Positions 8,694 to 19,170 of a DNA stretch of 64,000 nt are shown piece by piece. The position numbers were made by a program, and so were the translations under genes. The notes beneath the pieces are model-generated. The model searched no databases, was not told the DNA's origin, and worked only from the letters and a program-made list of their open reading frames with translations. Positions within the stretch are counted from its first letter, which is position 1; the number at the start of each line of letters is the position of its first letter. This stretch comes from Dyadobacter sp. CY345 (GTDB lineage: Bacteria > Bacteroidota > Bacteroidia > Cytophagales > Spirosomataceae). The stretch is from contig NZ_JAKFFS010000001.1 of assembly GCF_021502725.1 (NCBI RefSeq), forward strand, positions 124,001-188,000. The letters run 5' to 3'.

Positions 8694-10136
8694 TTATTCC
8701 CAACCGCCGCCAAGCGAACGATACAATTCTATCAAAGCCAGATGTTGATCTTTCTGAACTTCCATTAATGACAATTCAGCCTCCAGTACATTTTTTTGCG
8801 CCGTTATTATTTCCAGGTACGTTGCGTAGCCGGTAAGAAAAAGATCGCGGGAAACACCCACAGCCTGTTGCAAAACTTCGACTTCCTGCCTTTTGAAATC
8901 CGCAAATTTTTTGGTGTTTTCAATTTTCTTTAGACTGGTACTTACTTCCTGAAACCCGGTCAAAATTGCTTTATTATAAGAGTATAAAGCCTCGATATTC
9001 GCCGCCTCAAACCTTTTTTGTCCAGCTAAAAGTGCCTTTCTATTAAATATCGGAGCCGCCAAACCGCCTAATGCACTGTAAGCAATGGAGCCCGGATTGA
9101 ATAATAAGGAACTTTTAAAAGCGTTAAAACCTAATAATCCAGTTATATTGAGGGAAGGCAGAAACGCTAGTCTGGCAGCTTGCAAATCTGCATTATTTGC
9201 CAGTAATTCCAATTCAGCCTGTTGAATATCCGGGCGTCTGATGAGCATTCTTGAAGGAATACCAGCCTGTACGCGTTCAGGTAAATTTTCGTTTAATGTT
9301 CCGCTTCTCGTGATTTTTTGTGGAAACCGCCCTAGCAAAAAATTTAGATTATTCTCTGCCTCAACGATACGCTGGTTGATCTGTATTTCAAGGCTTTGCG
9401 TATTTAATAATTGCGCCGTAAATTGTTGAACACCCAGTTCATTCGCACGGCCTCCCTCTTTTTGTATTTTAATATTTTCTACGGCAGATTGCTGCAGAAT
9501 AATGTTTTTCTTAATAATCTCCTGCTCAGCGTCCATTCCCAGTAACTCATAATACAGGCGTGATACCTGTGCGATCAAACTTGTTGTCACCAGATGTTTT
9601 CCTTGTTCAGAAGCAAGAAAACGGGTATATGCTGCCTTACGCTGTGTTCTTAATTTTCCCCAGATATCTACTTCCCACGTGCTACGAAATCCAACAAAAT
9701 AGTCAGGTAGGAAAGGAGCAGGTAGCCTTCTGTCGGCATCAATATTATCCGAAAAGTTGGTATCATAGTTTCCGACACCATCCATAGTGTAATCTCCGAA
9801 TTTCCGTCCGCCGCCAGACACTTCTGCATTTACGGCAGGCAACAAAGCACCTTTCGCTAGCAAGACATTGGACCTGGCCATTTCAATGCGCTGCACAGCA
9901 ATTTTCAAGTCAGGATTATTTAGCAAAGCGGTATCAATCAGAGCGATCAAGTTAGGATCTTTGAAGAAAGACTTCCATTGCATCGAGCCAATTCCAGTTG
10001 AGTCAGTTTGATTTTCAAAAGTTTCCGGCGTTCGGATAGACGCCGATTTTGTTACCGGCTGCATCATCTTACATCCACTCATGAATATCAAAGCAGCAAC
10101 GGGAAGGGTTTTATAAATTGTTTTATATGTTTTCAT
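8694..10136 (-). CDS. Outer-membrane efflux lipoprotein (TolC/OprM/NodT family)
   Basis: The 480-residue product has a lipoprotein signal ending FMSGC, so acylation at Cys is expected. Two TolC-like repeats follow, with typical helices such as DLKIAVQRIEMARSNVLLA and IPSRMLIRRPDIQQAELELL. It forms the outer-membrane exit duct of the tripartite pump encoded by the two upstream genes. The start at 10136 (MKTYKTIYKTLP) is chosen because the open frame further upstream only overlaps the RND gene in another frame. It is the last gene of the operon. Confidence 0.95.
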   Translation of the reverse strand: MKTYKTIYKTLPVAALIFMSGCKMMQPVTKSASIRTPETFENQTDSTGIGSMQWKSFFKDPNLIALIDTALLNNPDLKIAVQRIEMARSNVLLAKGALLPAVNAEVSGGGRKFGDYTMDGVGNYDTNFSDNIDADRRLPAPFLPDYFVGFRSTWEVDIWGKLRTQRKAAYTRFLASEQGKHLVTTSLIAQVSRLYYELLGMDAEQEIIKKNIILQQSAVENIKIQKEGGRANELGVQQFTAQLLNTQSLEIQINQRIVEAENNLNFLLGRFPQKITRSGTLNENLPERVQAGIPSRMLIRRPDIQQAELELLANNADLQAARLAFLPSLNITGLLGFNAFKSSLLFNPGSIAYSALGGLAAPIFNRKALLAGQKRFEAANIEALYSYNKAILTGFQEVSTSLKKIENTKKFADFKRQEVEVLQQAVGVSRDLFLTGYATYLEIITAQKNVLEAELSLMEVQKDQHLALIELYRSLGGGWE

Positions 10137-10206
10137 TAATTCAATGCAGTTAGTAAAAAGCGGGCAGCCAGAATTTCTTCGTGGCTGCCCTGATATTGGC
10201 TGATTC

Positions 10207-13200
10207 TTAATGGACCAGAACTTCTTTTTCTTCCACTTTTGGCGCAGAAGGTTTTTTCGGGAGTGCCAGTGTTGCGAATAAAACGTAAAGGCCCGGAATG
10301 ATAATGACCCCGAAAAGTGTTCCGACAAGCATACCACCGGCAGCTGCCGTTCCGATTGACCGGTTACCCAAAGCACCAGCACCGGATGCAATACAAAGTG
10401 GAATAAGTCCTGCAATGAAGGCGAAGGATGTCATTAAAATAGGACGTAACCTTTCTGTGGCTCCTTCCAGCGCCGCCTCAAAAACTGTCCGGCCCTCTTT
10501 CTGACGAAGAATAGCATACTCCACAATCAGAATGGCATTTTTCCCGAGAAGACCAATAAGCATGACCAGGGAAACCTGTGCATAAATATTATTTTCCAGT
10601 CCCATTAATTTTAAGGCCAGGAATGCTCCAAAAATCCCGGTAGGTAATGACAAAATTACCGGAAGCGGAAGCAAGAAGCTTTCATATTGCGCAGCCAAAA
10701 GCAGATAAACAAAGAGCAGACATATCCCAAAAATATACATCGCCTGATCGCCCGACAGGATTTCCTCCCGGGTCATCCCTGACCATTCATACGAAAATCC
10801 TTTGGGAAGCTTCTCTTTTGCCACACGTTCTACGGCCTTAATAGCATCTCCACTACTAAATCCGGGAGCAGCATCGCCGTTGATCATCGCGGACGTAAAC
10901 ATGTTGTAGCGCGTCAATAATTCTGGTCCGTAAACCCGTTCAAGACGTATGAAAGTTGAAAAAGGAACCATTTCGCCACGGTTATTCTTAACATACAATT
11001 TTAAAATATCTTCCGGGCTTCTTCGGAAACTTGGGCCTGCCTGAACCATAACCTTATACATCTGCCCAAACCGGATGAAGTTGGAAGCATACAAACTACC
11101 GATCAAAGTCTGAAGTGTGCTCATGGCGGCATCAACAGAAACTCCTTTTTTGGAAGCGATATCCGCATCAACATGAATCATATACTGCGGAAAGCTTGCA
11201 TCAAAACTGCTGAATGCGCTGGAAATTTCCGGAGTCGCCATTAATTCCTTTACAAATTGATTCGTAACACTGGCGGTTTTTTGAAGATCATCACTACCTG
11301 TCTTATCCTGAATACGCAGCTCAAATCCACTTGAATTACCAAATCCGGGAACTGTCGGAGGAGGGAAAAACTCAATCTTGGCATCTGTGATATGCTTCGT
11401 TTTTTGCTCCATTAGTGCAATAATATCTTTCACCGATTCTTTGCGCTGATCCCAGGCTTTAAGGTTAATCATCGCCATACCGTATGAAGATCCGGCAGAT
11501 TCTGTAATCAAGCTATATCCTGAAAGGGAGGATACAGATTCGACAGGTTCCAGGGATGCTGCTACTTTCTGTATTTCATCGAGTACAGCTTCCGTTCTTT
11601 CAACCGTAGCAGCGACCGGCGTTGTGACGTTCACATTAATCACACCCTGATCCTCAGTTGGAATGAATCCACTCGGAAGGATCGAACTGATACCATATGT
11701 GCCGATACAAAACGCGATCAGCAAACCAATCGTAATCATTCTACGGCCAATAATGACAGAAAGCAGTTTTTGGTATTTGTTGGAAATACCATTATATCCA
11801 TTATTAAATCCTCTGAAAAACCGGTCAAGCGGGGTGTTTTTTGAAGGTTGACCATGTGTATTTTTAAGCATTATTGCACAAAGTGCGGGTGTCAGGGTCA
11901 ATGCGTTGATACCTGAAATTACAATTGAAATGGCCAGCGTAATCGAAAACTGCCGGTAAAATATTCCGACCGGACCAGACATAAATGCGACCGGAACAAA
12001 CACAGCTGACATCACGAGCGTAATGGCAATAATTGCCCCGCTCATTTCTTTCATCGATTCGAGCGTTGCTTCTCTGGCATCGAGATGTTTTTCAGCCATT
12101 TTTGCATGGACGGCCTCGACGACGACAATGGCATTATCGACCACAATACCAATCGCCAATACCAAGGCAAAAAGGGTAAGCAAATTAATCGAAAATCCGA
12201 AAAGCTGCATGAAAGCAAATGTACCGATCAAAGCTACCGGAACGGCTAATGCAGGAATCAGGGTTGAACGGAAATCCTGTAAGAAAAGGTAAACAATAAT
12301 GATAACGAGAATAAATGCCTCGATCAATGTGCGAACCACTTCATGGATAGAGGCGTCTAGGAAACGAGATACGTCATAAGAAACAAAGTAGTCCATTCCC
12401 GGCGGGAAACTTGTAGTTTTCAGCTCAGCTACTTTACTTTTGATATTCTTGATAACATCCTGCGCATTGGAACCCGGACGCTGTTTGATCATAATGGATG
12501 CCGACGGTTTTCCGTTGGATTTGGAAGCCATGTCATATTCCAATGTTCCAAATTCGATATCAGCAACGTCTTTTAATTTCAGCATAGATCCATCCGGATT
12601 GGATCTCAGAACAATATTTTCATATTGAACCGGTTCAAATAACTTTCCGGTATATTTTAAAACATATTGCAAAACTTGTGTTTCGCGGCCGGAAGCGACG
12701 CCCGTTTTTCCGGGTGCAGCAACCACATTCTGGTCGCGTATCGCCAGCACAACTTCATCTGCCGATACGTTGTAATTATTCATCCGGTCGGGTTTCAGCC
12801 ACACACGCATAGAGTAATCCTTACTTCCCATGATTTGCGCGCGACCCACGCCGTCAATTCTTTTTAGCTCTTTTAAGATGTTTATATCAGCGAAGTTGTA
12901 CACAAAGTCCTCGCCAACAGTGGTGTCGGTGCTCATAATATCCAGATACATGAGCATACTGTTTACCTCTTTTTCAGTGGTAACACCAGCCTTAATTACT
13001 TCTTCCGGAAGTTCGTCAATTACTGTTTGTACACGATTTTGTACGTTTACCGCGGCCAGGTCAGGGTCTACTCCTACGTTAAATGAAATGGTGATTGTCG
13101 TAACACCATCGTTGCCGGATACGCTTGTCATATAAGTCATCCCAGGAACACCATTGATGGCTTTTTCCAGCGGAACTGCAACGGCATCGACACAAACTTC

Positions 13201-13362
13201 TGAGTTAGCCCCTGTATAAGTGGCCGTTACGACAACCGAAGGAGGGACGATATCAGGAAATTGGGAAACCGGTAGTCCTGTAAAAGCCAGAATACCCAGG
13301 AGGGTTATGAAAATAGAAATTACCAGCGACAGAACCGGTCGCTCTATAAATTTTTGAAACAT
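10207..13362 (-). CDS. RND multidrug efflux transporter, HAE1 (AcrB-like)
   Basis: The 1051-residue inner-membrane protein has the twelve-TM, two-porter-loop layout of AcrB. It starts MFQKFIERPVLSLVISIF and contains GFIPTEDQGVINV and the TM4 motif AIGIVVDNAIVVVE. AcrB has two adjacent aspartates here (D407, D408); this protein keeps the first and has Asn in place of the second. The TM10 lysine (GLLGKNAILIVEYA) is kept. It exports hydrophobic substrates using the proton gradient. It sits 28 bp after the adaptor gene and 70 bp before the outer-membrane factor gene. Confidence 0.97.
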   Translation of the reverse strand: MFQKFIERPVLSLVISIFITLLGILAFTGLPVSQFPDIVPPSVVVTATYTGANSEVCVDAVAVPLEKAINGVPGMTYMTSVSGNDGVTTITISFNVGVDPDLAAVNVQNRVQTVIDELPEEVIKAGVTTEKEVNSMLMYLDIMSTDTTVGEDFVYNFADINILKELKRIDGVGRAQIMGSKDYSMRVWLKPDRMNNYNVSADEVVLAIRDQNVVAAPGKTGVASGRETQVLQYVLKYTGKLFEPVQYENIVLRSNPDGSMLKLKDVADIEFGTLEYDMASKSNGKPSASIMIKQRPGSNAQDVIKNIKSKVAELKTTSFPPGMDYFVSYDVSRFLDASIHEVVRTLIEAFILVIIIVYLFLQDFRSTLIPALAVPVALIGTFAFMQLFGFSINLLTLFALVLAIGIVVDNAIVVVEAVHAKMAEKHLDAREATLESMKEMSGAIIAITLVMSAVFVPVAFMSGPVGIFYRQFSITLAISIVISGINALTLTPALCAIMLKNTHGQPSKNTPLDRFFRGFNNGYNGISNKYQKLLSVIIGRRMITIGLLIAFCIGTYGISSILPSGFIPTEDQGVINVNVTTPVAATVERTEAVLDEIQKVAASLEPVESVSSLSGYSLITESAGSSYGMAMINLKAWDQRKESVKDIIALMEQKTKHITDAKIEFFPPPTVPGFGNSSGFELRIQDKTGSDDLQKTASVTNQFVKELMATPEISSAFSSFDASFPQYMIHVDADIASKKGVSVDAAMSTLQTLIGSLYASNFIRFGQMYKVMVQAGPSFRRSPEDILKLYVKNNRGEMVPFSTFIRLERVYGPELLTRYNMFTSAMINGDAAPGFSSGDAIKAVERVAKEKLPKGFSYEWSGMTREEILSGDQAMYIFGICLLFVYLLLAAQYESFLLPLPVILSLPTGIFGAFLALKLMGLENNIYAQVSLVMLIGLLGKNAILIVEYAILRQKEGRTVFEAALEGATERLRPILMTSFAFIAGLIPLCIASGAGALGNRSIGTAAAGGMLVGTLFGVIIIPGLYVLFATLALPKKPSAPKVEEKEVLVH

Positions 13363-13390
13363 GGTTTAAAATTCAGGTGAGCGTTTGATT

Positions 13391-14542
13391 TTATCGCGCT
13401 GTAAGCTCGATCTTGTTCGTTTCTGTTTTTACCGAATCCAGAAGGATGGTTTTTGGATTAATCGTAACGCCATCCTTCAATCCCTGAAGTCCTTCGCAAA
13501 CGATCGTTTCTCCCGGCTCTAATCCTGATTTTACAATGTAATATCCCGAGAGTCTCGATTTCGGTACGAAGCTCCTGGTCTTAATCTTATTGTCTTTACC
13601 CAGAACGTAAACGAAGCTCTTATCCTGAATTTCAAAAGCAGCTTTTTGTGGAATTAAAATGGCATTTTCAACGGTATTGGTCAGTCGGATCGTACCGGTT
13701 GATCCATGTTTTAATAATTTTTCAGGATTTTTAAAACGTGCTCTGAAAGCAATAGATCCGGTACCTTCATCGAAAGCGCCTTCCATTGTTTCAATAATTC
13801 CTTTATGTTTAAAAAAAGAACCATCTGCCAATTCAAGCTCTACGACCGTGTTGTCATTGGATTTTGCCCCCCGCGCTCTTGTGTATTCGAGGTATTCATT
13901 TTCTGAGACATTGAAATAAGCAAATACATTTTTAGTATCAGAAAGCGTAGTAAGCAGAGTGCCTTCATTTATCAGACTGCCTGTTTTGTAAGGAAGCCTG
14001 TCGATAACGCCATCGAACGGTGCTTTGATCACGGTTTGTGCAAGGTGCAATGCGGCTGTTGATCTTTCGGATTTTGCCTCTTCGATTTTAGCATTCGCAG
14101 CTGCAAGTTTTGCCTGTGCAACCTCCAGCTCCGTCTTTGAAATAACATTCTTTTCAACCAGTAATTTGACGCGTTTCAGTTCAAGTTCCGCCCCTTTTGC
14201 ATCCGCATCGGCACTCTGTAAATTCGCTTTTGCTTTTGCAAGGCCGGATTCATATTCTGCGCTGTTGATGCGAAACAATGTCTGCCCCTTTTTTACTTCT
14301 TTGCCTTCATCAACATAAACCTGCTCAAGATAACCTTTAACCCGTGCGTATATTTCTACATTCCTGACAGCGTGGATTGATCCCACATATTCTCTGTGAA
14401 GATCTGTTTTCTGGGATTTTAATTCGGTAACCGGGATGGTCAGAATCGAATCTTTGATTTCTGAGGAGTCTTTACTTTGCGTTGAACAAGCCGTGGCAAA
14501 CAGGCTGACTCCCAATAAAAAAGACCAGTTATAATTTTTCAT
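13391..14542 (-). CDS. RND efflux periplasmic adaptor lipoprotein (AcrA/HlyD family)
   Basis: The 383-residue protein has a lipoprotein signal (LFATAC, Cys about residue 19). The adaptor domains follow in order: barrel-sandwich half EIYARVKGYLEQVYVDEGKEVKKGQ, a long coiled coil (about residues 95-160), the second half-motif VIKAPFDGVIDRLPYKTG, then beta-barrel and membrane-proximal domains. It bridges the RND pump and the outer-membrane channel. It is the first gene of the operon. Confidence 0.95.
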   Translation of the reverse strand: MKNYNWSFLLGVSLFATACSTQSKDSSEIKDSILTIPVTELKSQKTDLHREYVGSIHAVRNVEIYARVKGYLEQVYVDEGKEVKKGQTLFRINSAEYESGLAKAKANLQSADADAKGAELELKRVKLLVEKNVISKTELEVAQAKLAAANAKIEEAKSERSTAALHLAQTVIKAPFDGVIDRLPYKTGSLINEGTLLTTLSDTKNVFAYFNVSENEYLEYTRARGAKSNDNTVVELELADGSFFKHKGIIETMEGAFDEGTGSIAFRARFKNPEKLLKHGSTGTIRLTNTVENAILIPQKAAFEIQDKSFVYVLGKDNKIKTRSFVPKSRLSGYYIVKSGLEPGETIVCEGLQGLKDGVTINPKTILLDSVKTETNKIELTAR

Positions 14543-14759
14543 GATGAGTAGGTAATGATTTTAATTTAATATTTGGAAGAATAGGAATGGGATTTTAGCA
14601 CACAGTTTTACAGCCAACATGTTGAATTTGGCATACGGATAATGTATCAGCAGAATACAAAACACATGCTTTTATGAGCAGGCATTTCGAGTGTCTGTAA
14701 TACTTCAATAAATCTGTGCGGCTGAAAAATAATTTGGCAGAAATGCCGGAATGAATCCG

Positions 14760-15200
14760 TTAAAACGGACAAAGCCTGTGAAGGAAACTATAATAATCCG
14801 GCAAGGTAAGTAACCCCTCAATGGAGCCGATAACTTGCTTTGTATAATGTTTTACAACTGATTTTAAACAGCAATAGAAGTAATCAGAGAGGACAGTTTC
14901 GAAACTCGAAAAGCGATAACTGGATGTCCTGTGGCGTAACAGATGGGTCAGACTTTCTTTCCATTCAAATTCATCTGCCTTCACAATTGCCTGGCGCTTA
15001 CAAATTGAATAATCAATTTCAATCAAATCCTCCTCCTCCTCTACTTCCTCGTAGTAAGCATTATTGAAAGGAGATAAAAATTTAATTCCAAAATTAGATC
15101 TGCACGACGCCTCTGCCTGTCCAGAGAACAGTGCCGAAGCAAAAATTTGCCCAATGCAAAAAAACAGTAAGAAAGTTTTTTTAAACATAGTACTTATCAA
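14760..15200 (-). CDS. Small putative exported protein upstream of the efflux operon
   Basis: I do not recognise this 146-residue protein. It has a plausible signal peptide (MFKKTFLLFFCIGQIFASAL, cleavage near AEA), then an acidic patch YYEEVEEEEDLIEIDY and a Cys/aromatic-rich C-terminal half. Starts at 15200 or 15188 are both possible. It is co-oriented with the efflux operon but separated by 217 bp, so it may be a separate transcript or an accessory. Its function is unknown and its reality is uncertain. Confidence 0.45.
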   Translation of the reverse strand: MISTMFKKTFLLFFCIGQIFASALFSGQAEASCRSNFGIKFLSPFNNAYYEEVEEEEDLIEIDYSICKRQAIVKADEFEWKESLTHLLRHRTSSYRFSSFETVLSDYFYCCLKSVVKHYTKQVIGSIEGLLTLPDYYSFLHRLCPF

Positions 15201-15620
15201 ATTTCAAAACACCAAAAATTCATATTCTTATAATGAATTCAAGAAATATTGGAATTATTGGAATGGGAATACAAGACCGTAATCTAATAATTCAAATATA
15301 ACAATTCAAACTTGATAACCAAATTTTCCTGATTGTTAACATCTGTTAATTAAATCTAATTTTTTTCTAATTTGGTCGTTAACTAATTGATTTTTAAGTT
15401 GCTTTATTTAGATCGACATACGCGGTTGAACGATTTCTCTCATCTTTTACATCTCGGTCACCCTGGATTGGTTTTACCGAAATGTAATTTTCGGTATCAA
15501 CGATTTTTTTTAAAATAACTTTTTAACTGCACTTTTATTCCGAAACGTATCTTGTTTTCACATATTGAACTTGGGATAATCTAATTTTATACTTTTAAAA
15601 GAAAATTATTTCTGTATTGT
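15201..15620. other. AT-rich intergenic region
   Basis: This 420-bp stretch has no convincing gene. It contains an 8-bp hairpin (TACCGAAA / TTTTCGGTA, about 15476-15504) and a less AT-rich island at about 15410-15475. I see no tRNA-like fold and no clear TAnnTTTG promoter. Confidence 0.4.
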
Positions 15621-17434
15621 TTACGAGAATTGTCCAGTGTATAATTGATAGTATTTACCTTTTTTAGACATAAGATCGGTATGACTTCCTCGCTCAATAA
15701 TGTTGCCAAATTCCAGTACGATAATCTCATTTGCATTTTGCACCGTAGATAATCTGTGAGCAATGACGAATGTAGTTTTACCCTGCATCAGCGTGTCCAT
15801 ACCTTGTTCAATGAGCTTTTCAGTTCGGGTATCAATTGAACTTGTAGCTTCATCCAGAATCAGAATTGGTGCTTCGGCAACCGTGGCGCGGGCGATGTTA
15901 AGCAATTGTCGCTGTCCCTGGCTCAGGTTACTTCCGTCGCCATCGAGTACCGTCTGATATCCTTTCGGCATTCGGGTAATAAATGAATGAGCGTTAGCAA
16001 GTTCTGCTGCATTAACAACTTCGGCGTCTGTTGCTGTTAATCGTCCATATCGAATATTTTCCATCACAGTTCCGGTAAATAAATGTGTGTCCTGCAAAAC
16101 AATCGCCATCGATTTTCGAAGGCTTTCTCTGGAAACATCTTTTATGTCAATGCCGTCAATCGTTATTTTCCCTGACTGGATATCGTAAAAACGTGGAAGC
16201 AGGTTAATAATCGTTGTTTTACCAGCACCAGTTGAGCCAACAAACGCGATTTTGTTACCTGGTTTCACACTCAAATTAATGTCATGTAAAATCACCTTTT
16301 CCGGTCCATATCCAAATGTCACATTTTCAAAACGAACATCGCCGTTTACTTTGGAAAGTGTAATTGCATTTTCTTCGTCAGTTGGTTCAGGCAATTGATC
16401 CATCATTTCGAAAACCCGTTCAGCTCCTGCCAGCGCAGCTTGTAAGCTGTTAACCTGGCTGGATAATTCATTTATTGGCCTTCCAAATTGTCTCGAATAT
16501 TGTAGAAAGGATGCCAGACCGCCAATGTCCAGTCCACGTGTTACTGCAAGAATTCCACCGATTGTTGCCGTAAGCGCATAATTGATGGTGCTCATATTGA
16601 TCATAATCGGCATCATCATACCAGAAAACATCTGCGCTTTTGTCGCTTTTTCCCGCAGGTCAGAATTCAGTTTTTCAAAATCAATTTCTGCTTTTTTCTC
16701 ATATCCAAAAACTTTAACGACTTGATCCCGGTGATGATTTCTTCGATATAACCATTTGTAACTCCGACTGCTTTTTGCTGAGCCATAAAATAATTTTTAC
16801 TTCGTTTAATCACTTGCGAAGCCAAAAAGAGCATAAGCGGGACCATCACCAATGTCACCAAAGTCAGCAAAGGACTGATATATAACATGAGCAGAAATGT
16901 TCCGGTCAGGGTTATGATGCTTGTGAAAATCTGGGTCAGGCTATTGTTTAAAGATTCGCTGATCAGGTCAACATCGTTTGTAAACCGGCTCATCAATTCT
17001 CCGTGACTATTCGTATCAAAGAAATGCAGAGGCAGTGATTGTAGTTTTTCGAACAGATCATTCCTTATTTCATTCACAGTTTTCTGAGAAATAATGATCA
17101 TAAATCTGCTTTGCAAATAAGCAGTAGTAGCGCCTGCGAGATAAATGATCAGCATAATGCCCAGCATACGAAACAGACCGTCAACATCTTTTGGGATTAT
17201 GTAATCGTTGATGAGCGGACGAAGCAGGTAGGAACCCGTCAGCGAAGCGGACGTATTGATCAGAATAAACAGGACAACAGTGGATAATCCGAATTTGTTT
17301 TTTTGTAGATAGCCCCAAAGTCTTCGCATCGTCAGACCCATATTTTTAGGTTTTTCTACGGAAAAGCGACGTCCGGAACTTGATCCGGGCATGCCGTCCG
17401 GTGCTGCTGAGGTGGTTGTATTTTTATCGCTCAT
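15621..17434 (-). pseudogene. ABC exporter subunit B (permease-ATPase), single-base frameshift
   Basis: Two open segments in different frames together make one about 604-residue exporter subunit. The 5' part (17434-16667) covers the TM helices and stops after TGYIEEIITGIK-like text; the 3' part holds the last TM helices and the ATPase domain. Reading ATCAAGTCGTT as ATCAAGGTCGTT near 16717-16725 restores KVVKVFGYEKKAEIDFEK and joins the two. The total span, 1814 nt, is one short of a multiple of three. The ATPase has Walker A GSTGAGKT, signature LSQGQ and Walker B ILILDEATSS. It overlaps the partner gene by 4 bp. The shift could be a real mutation or a sequencing error. Confidence 0.85.
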
Positions 17435-19170
17435 GAGGCTATGGCTTCATTTTGCTGTTGTGACTGATAAATTTCCTGGTAAACTGCATTCGTTTTCATA
17501 AGCTCTTCATGGGTGCCGATTCCGATAATTCTGCCGTCATCCAGAATGACAATCCTGTCGACCGATTCAATGGAGCTGATTCTTTGGGCAATTATGAATG
17601 TAGTTGTCTGATGATGGTTTTCCTGTAATGCAGTCCTGATTTTCGCCTCTGTCGCCGTGTCCACTGCACTGGTGCTATCGTCCAGAATAAGAATGATCGG
17701 TTGTTTTAGAAGAGCCCTGGCGATACATAATCGCTGCTGCTGTCCCCCGGAAAGATTGACGCCGCCCTGTCCCAGCACTGTTTCATATTGTTCAGGAAAG
17801 GACATGATAAAATCGTGTGCCTGGGCATCTTTTGCAGCCGCAATTATTTCGTCGTCCGTCGCATCGGGTTTACCCCATTTCAAATTGCTTTTGATGGTAC
17901 CTGAAAACAATACATTTTTTTGCAAAACGGTCGCAGTTGCTTCGCGAAGATGTTGCAAGGAATAATTTCTGACGTCAACGCCATCAATCAGGATTTGTCC
18001 TTCGGTTACGTCGTATAATCTTGGAATAAGTTGAACGAGACTTGTTTTTGCGGAACCTGTTGCGCCGATGATAGCGATCAGTTCTCCCGGAGCAACTTTA
18101 AAATTGATATCCTTCAAAACAAACAAATCGCTTTCTAAATTGTATTTAAAACACACCTCCCGAAATTCGATTTCGCCTTTCTGTACTTGAAAATTCCCAC
18201 CATTAGCAGCTTCGGTATCTTTAATATCGATTTCGGTATCCAGTACTTCCAAAATCCTTTTCGAAGAAGCGCTTGCTCTGGAAAACATCATAATGGTCAT
18301 GGAAAGCAACATTAACGCGATCAGAATTTGTGTGATATAACTGATAAACGACATCAGCTGGCCAACCTGCAAGTCGCCGGTCATCACTTTATTTCCTCCA
18401 AACCAAACCACAGCAACAATGGACACATTCATGATCAGCATCATCACAGGCATGATCAAAACCACGATCGTAGACGCTTTTACCGACATATCCATTAAAT
18501 CCCGGTTGGCTACTGAAAATTTTTCTTCTTCAAAATCACTCCGTACAAATGATTTTACAACACGGATATTGGTAAGATTTTCCTGGATCGCTGCGTTTAC
18601 ACGATCCAGTTTTTGCTGCATTTTTGTGAAGTATGGAATGCCTTTCTTCATGATGAAAAAAATGGCGAAACTTAATACGGGAATGGCAACAGCTATAATA
18701 ATGGTCAGTTCCTTATTGATTTGTAATGCGAAAATTACTGCGCAAACCAGCATCAACGGAGCCCGGATCAAGAGACGCAAGGACATCATCACCACTTGCT
18801 GAAGTGTATTGATATCGTTTGTAAGTCTTGTCACCAACGAGGCGCTGCTGAACGTATCAATATTGGAAAATGAAAATTCCTGAATTTTGTTGAACAGGCC
18901 CTGACGTAATTCACTCGCAAAACCCACGGAAGATTTAGAAGAATAATACACATTTCCAACGCCTCCAACAATTGCGACAAGTGATAGCGCAATCATAAGT
19001 GCACCCATTTTCAGAATATAATTCGTATCCTGATTTTTTATTCCGATATCGACTATATCAGACATGAGCATCGGTTGTACGATTTCGCCAAAAACGTCGA
19101 TAATCGCCAGCAGCGGCCCTAGTATGATTGCTGTCTTGTATTTTGTTATGAAGGGGAAATATCGTTTCAT
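17431..19170 (-). CDS. ABC exporter subunit A (permease-ATPase), degenerate-site partner
   Basis: The 579-residue protein has six TM helices followed by an ATPase domain. Its Walker A is GATGSAKT (Ala in place of the third Gly) and its Walker B ends ILILDDSTSAVD, where the catalytic Glu is Asp. Its signature is canonical LSGGQQQR. Together with the partner's LSQGQ this fits heterodimeric exporters of the TM287/288 and BmrCD kind, which have one degenerate ATP site. ATGA overlap with the downstream gene implies translational coupling. The substrate is unknown, probably a drug or lipid. Confidence 0.93.
   Translation of the reverse strand: MKRYFPFITKYKTAIILGPLLAIIDVFGEIVQPMLMSDIVDIGIKNQDTNYILKMGALMIALSLVAIVGGVGNVYYSSKSSVGFASELRQGLFNKIQEFSFSNIDTFSSASLVTRLTNDINTLQQVVMMSLRLLIRAPLMLVCAVIFALQINKELTIIIAVAIPVLSFAIFFIMKKGIPYFTKMQQKLDRVNAAIQENLTNIRVVKSFVRSDFEEEKFSVANRDLMDMSVKASTIVVLIMPVMMLIMNVSIVAVVWFGGNKVMTGDLQVGQLMSFISYITQILIALMLLSMTIMMFSRASASSKRILEVLDTEIDIKDTEAANGGNFQVQKGEIEFREVCFKYNLESDLFVLKDINFKVAPGELIAIIGATGSAKTSLVQLIPRLYDVTEGQILIDGVDVRNYSLQHLREATATVLQKNVLFSGTIKSNLKWGKPDATDDEIIAAAKDAQAHDFIMSFPEQYETVLGQGGVNLSGGQQQRLCIARALLKQPIILILDDSTSAVDTATEAKIRTALQENHHQTTTFIIAQRISSIESVDRIVILDDGRIIGIGTHEELMKTNAVYQEIYQSQQQNEAIAS

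Noticed and set aside
10137..10415. N-terminal extension of the outer-membrane efflux protein up to 10415
   Set aside because: It overlaps the RND gene in another frame and would put non-family sequence before the lipoprotein signal; the start at 10136 is used.
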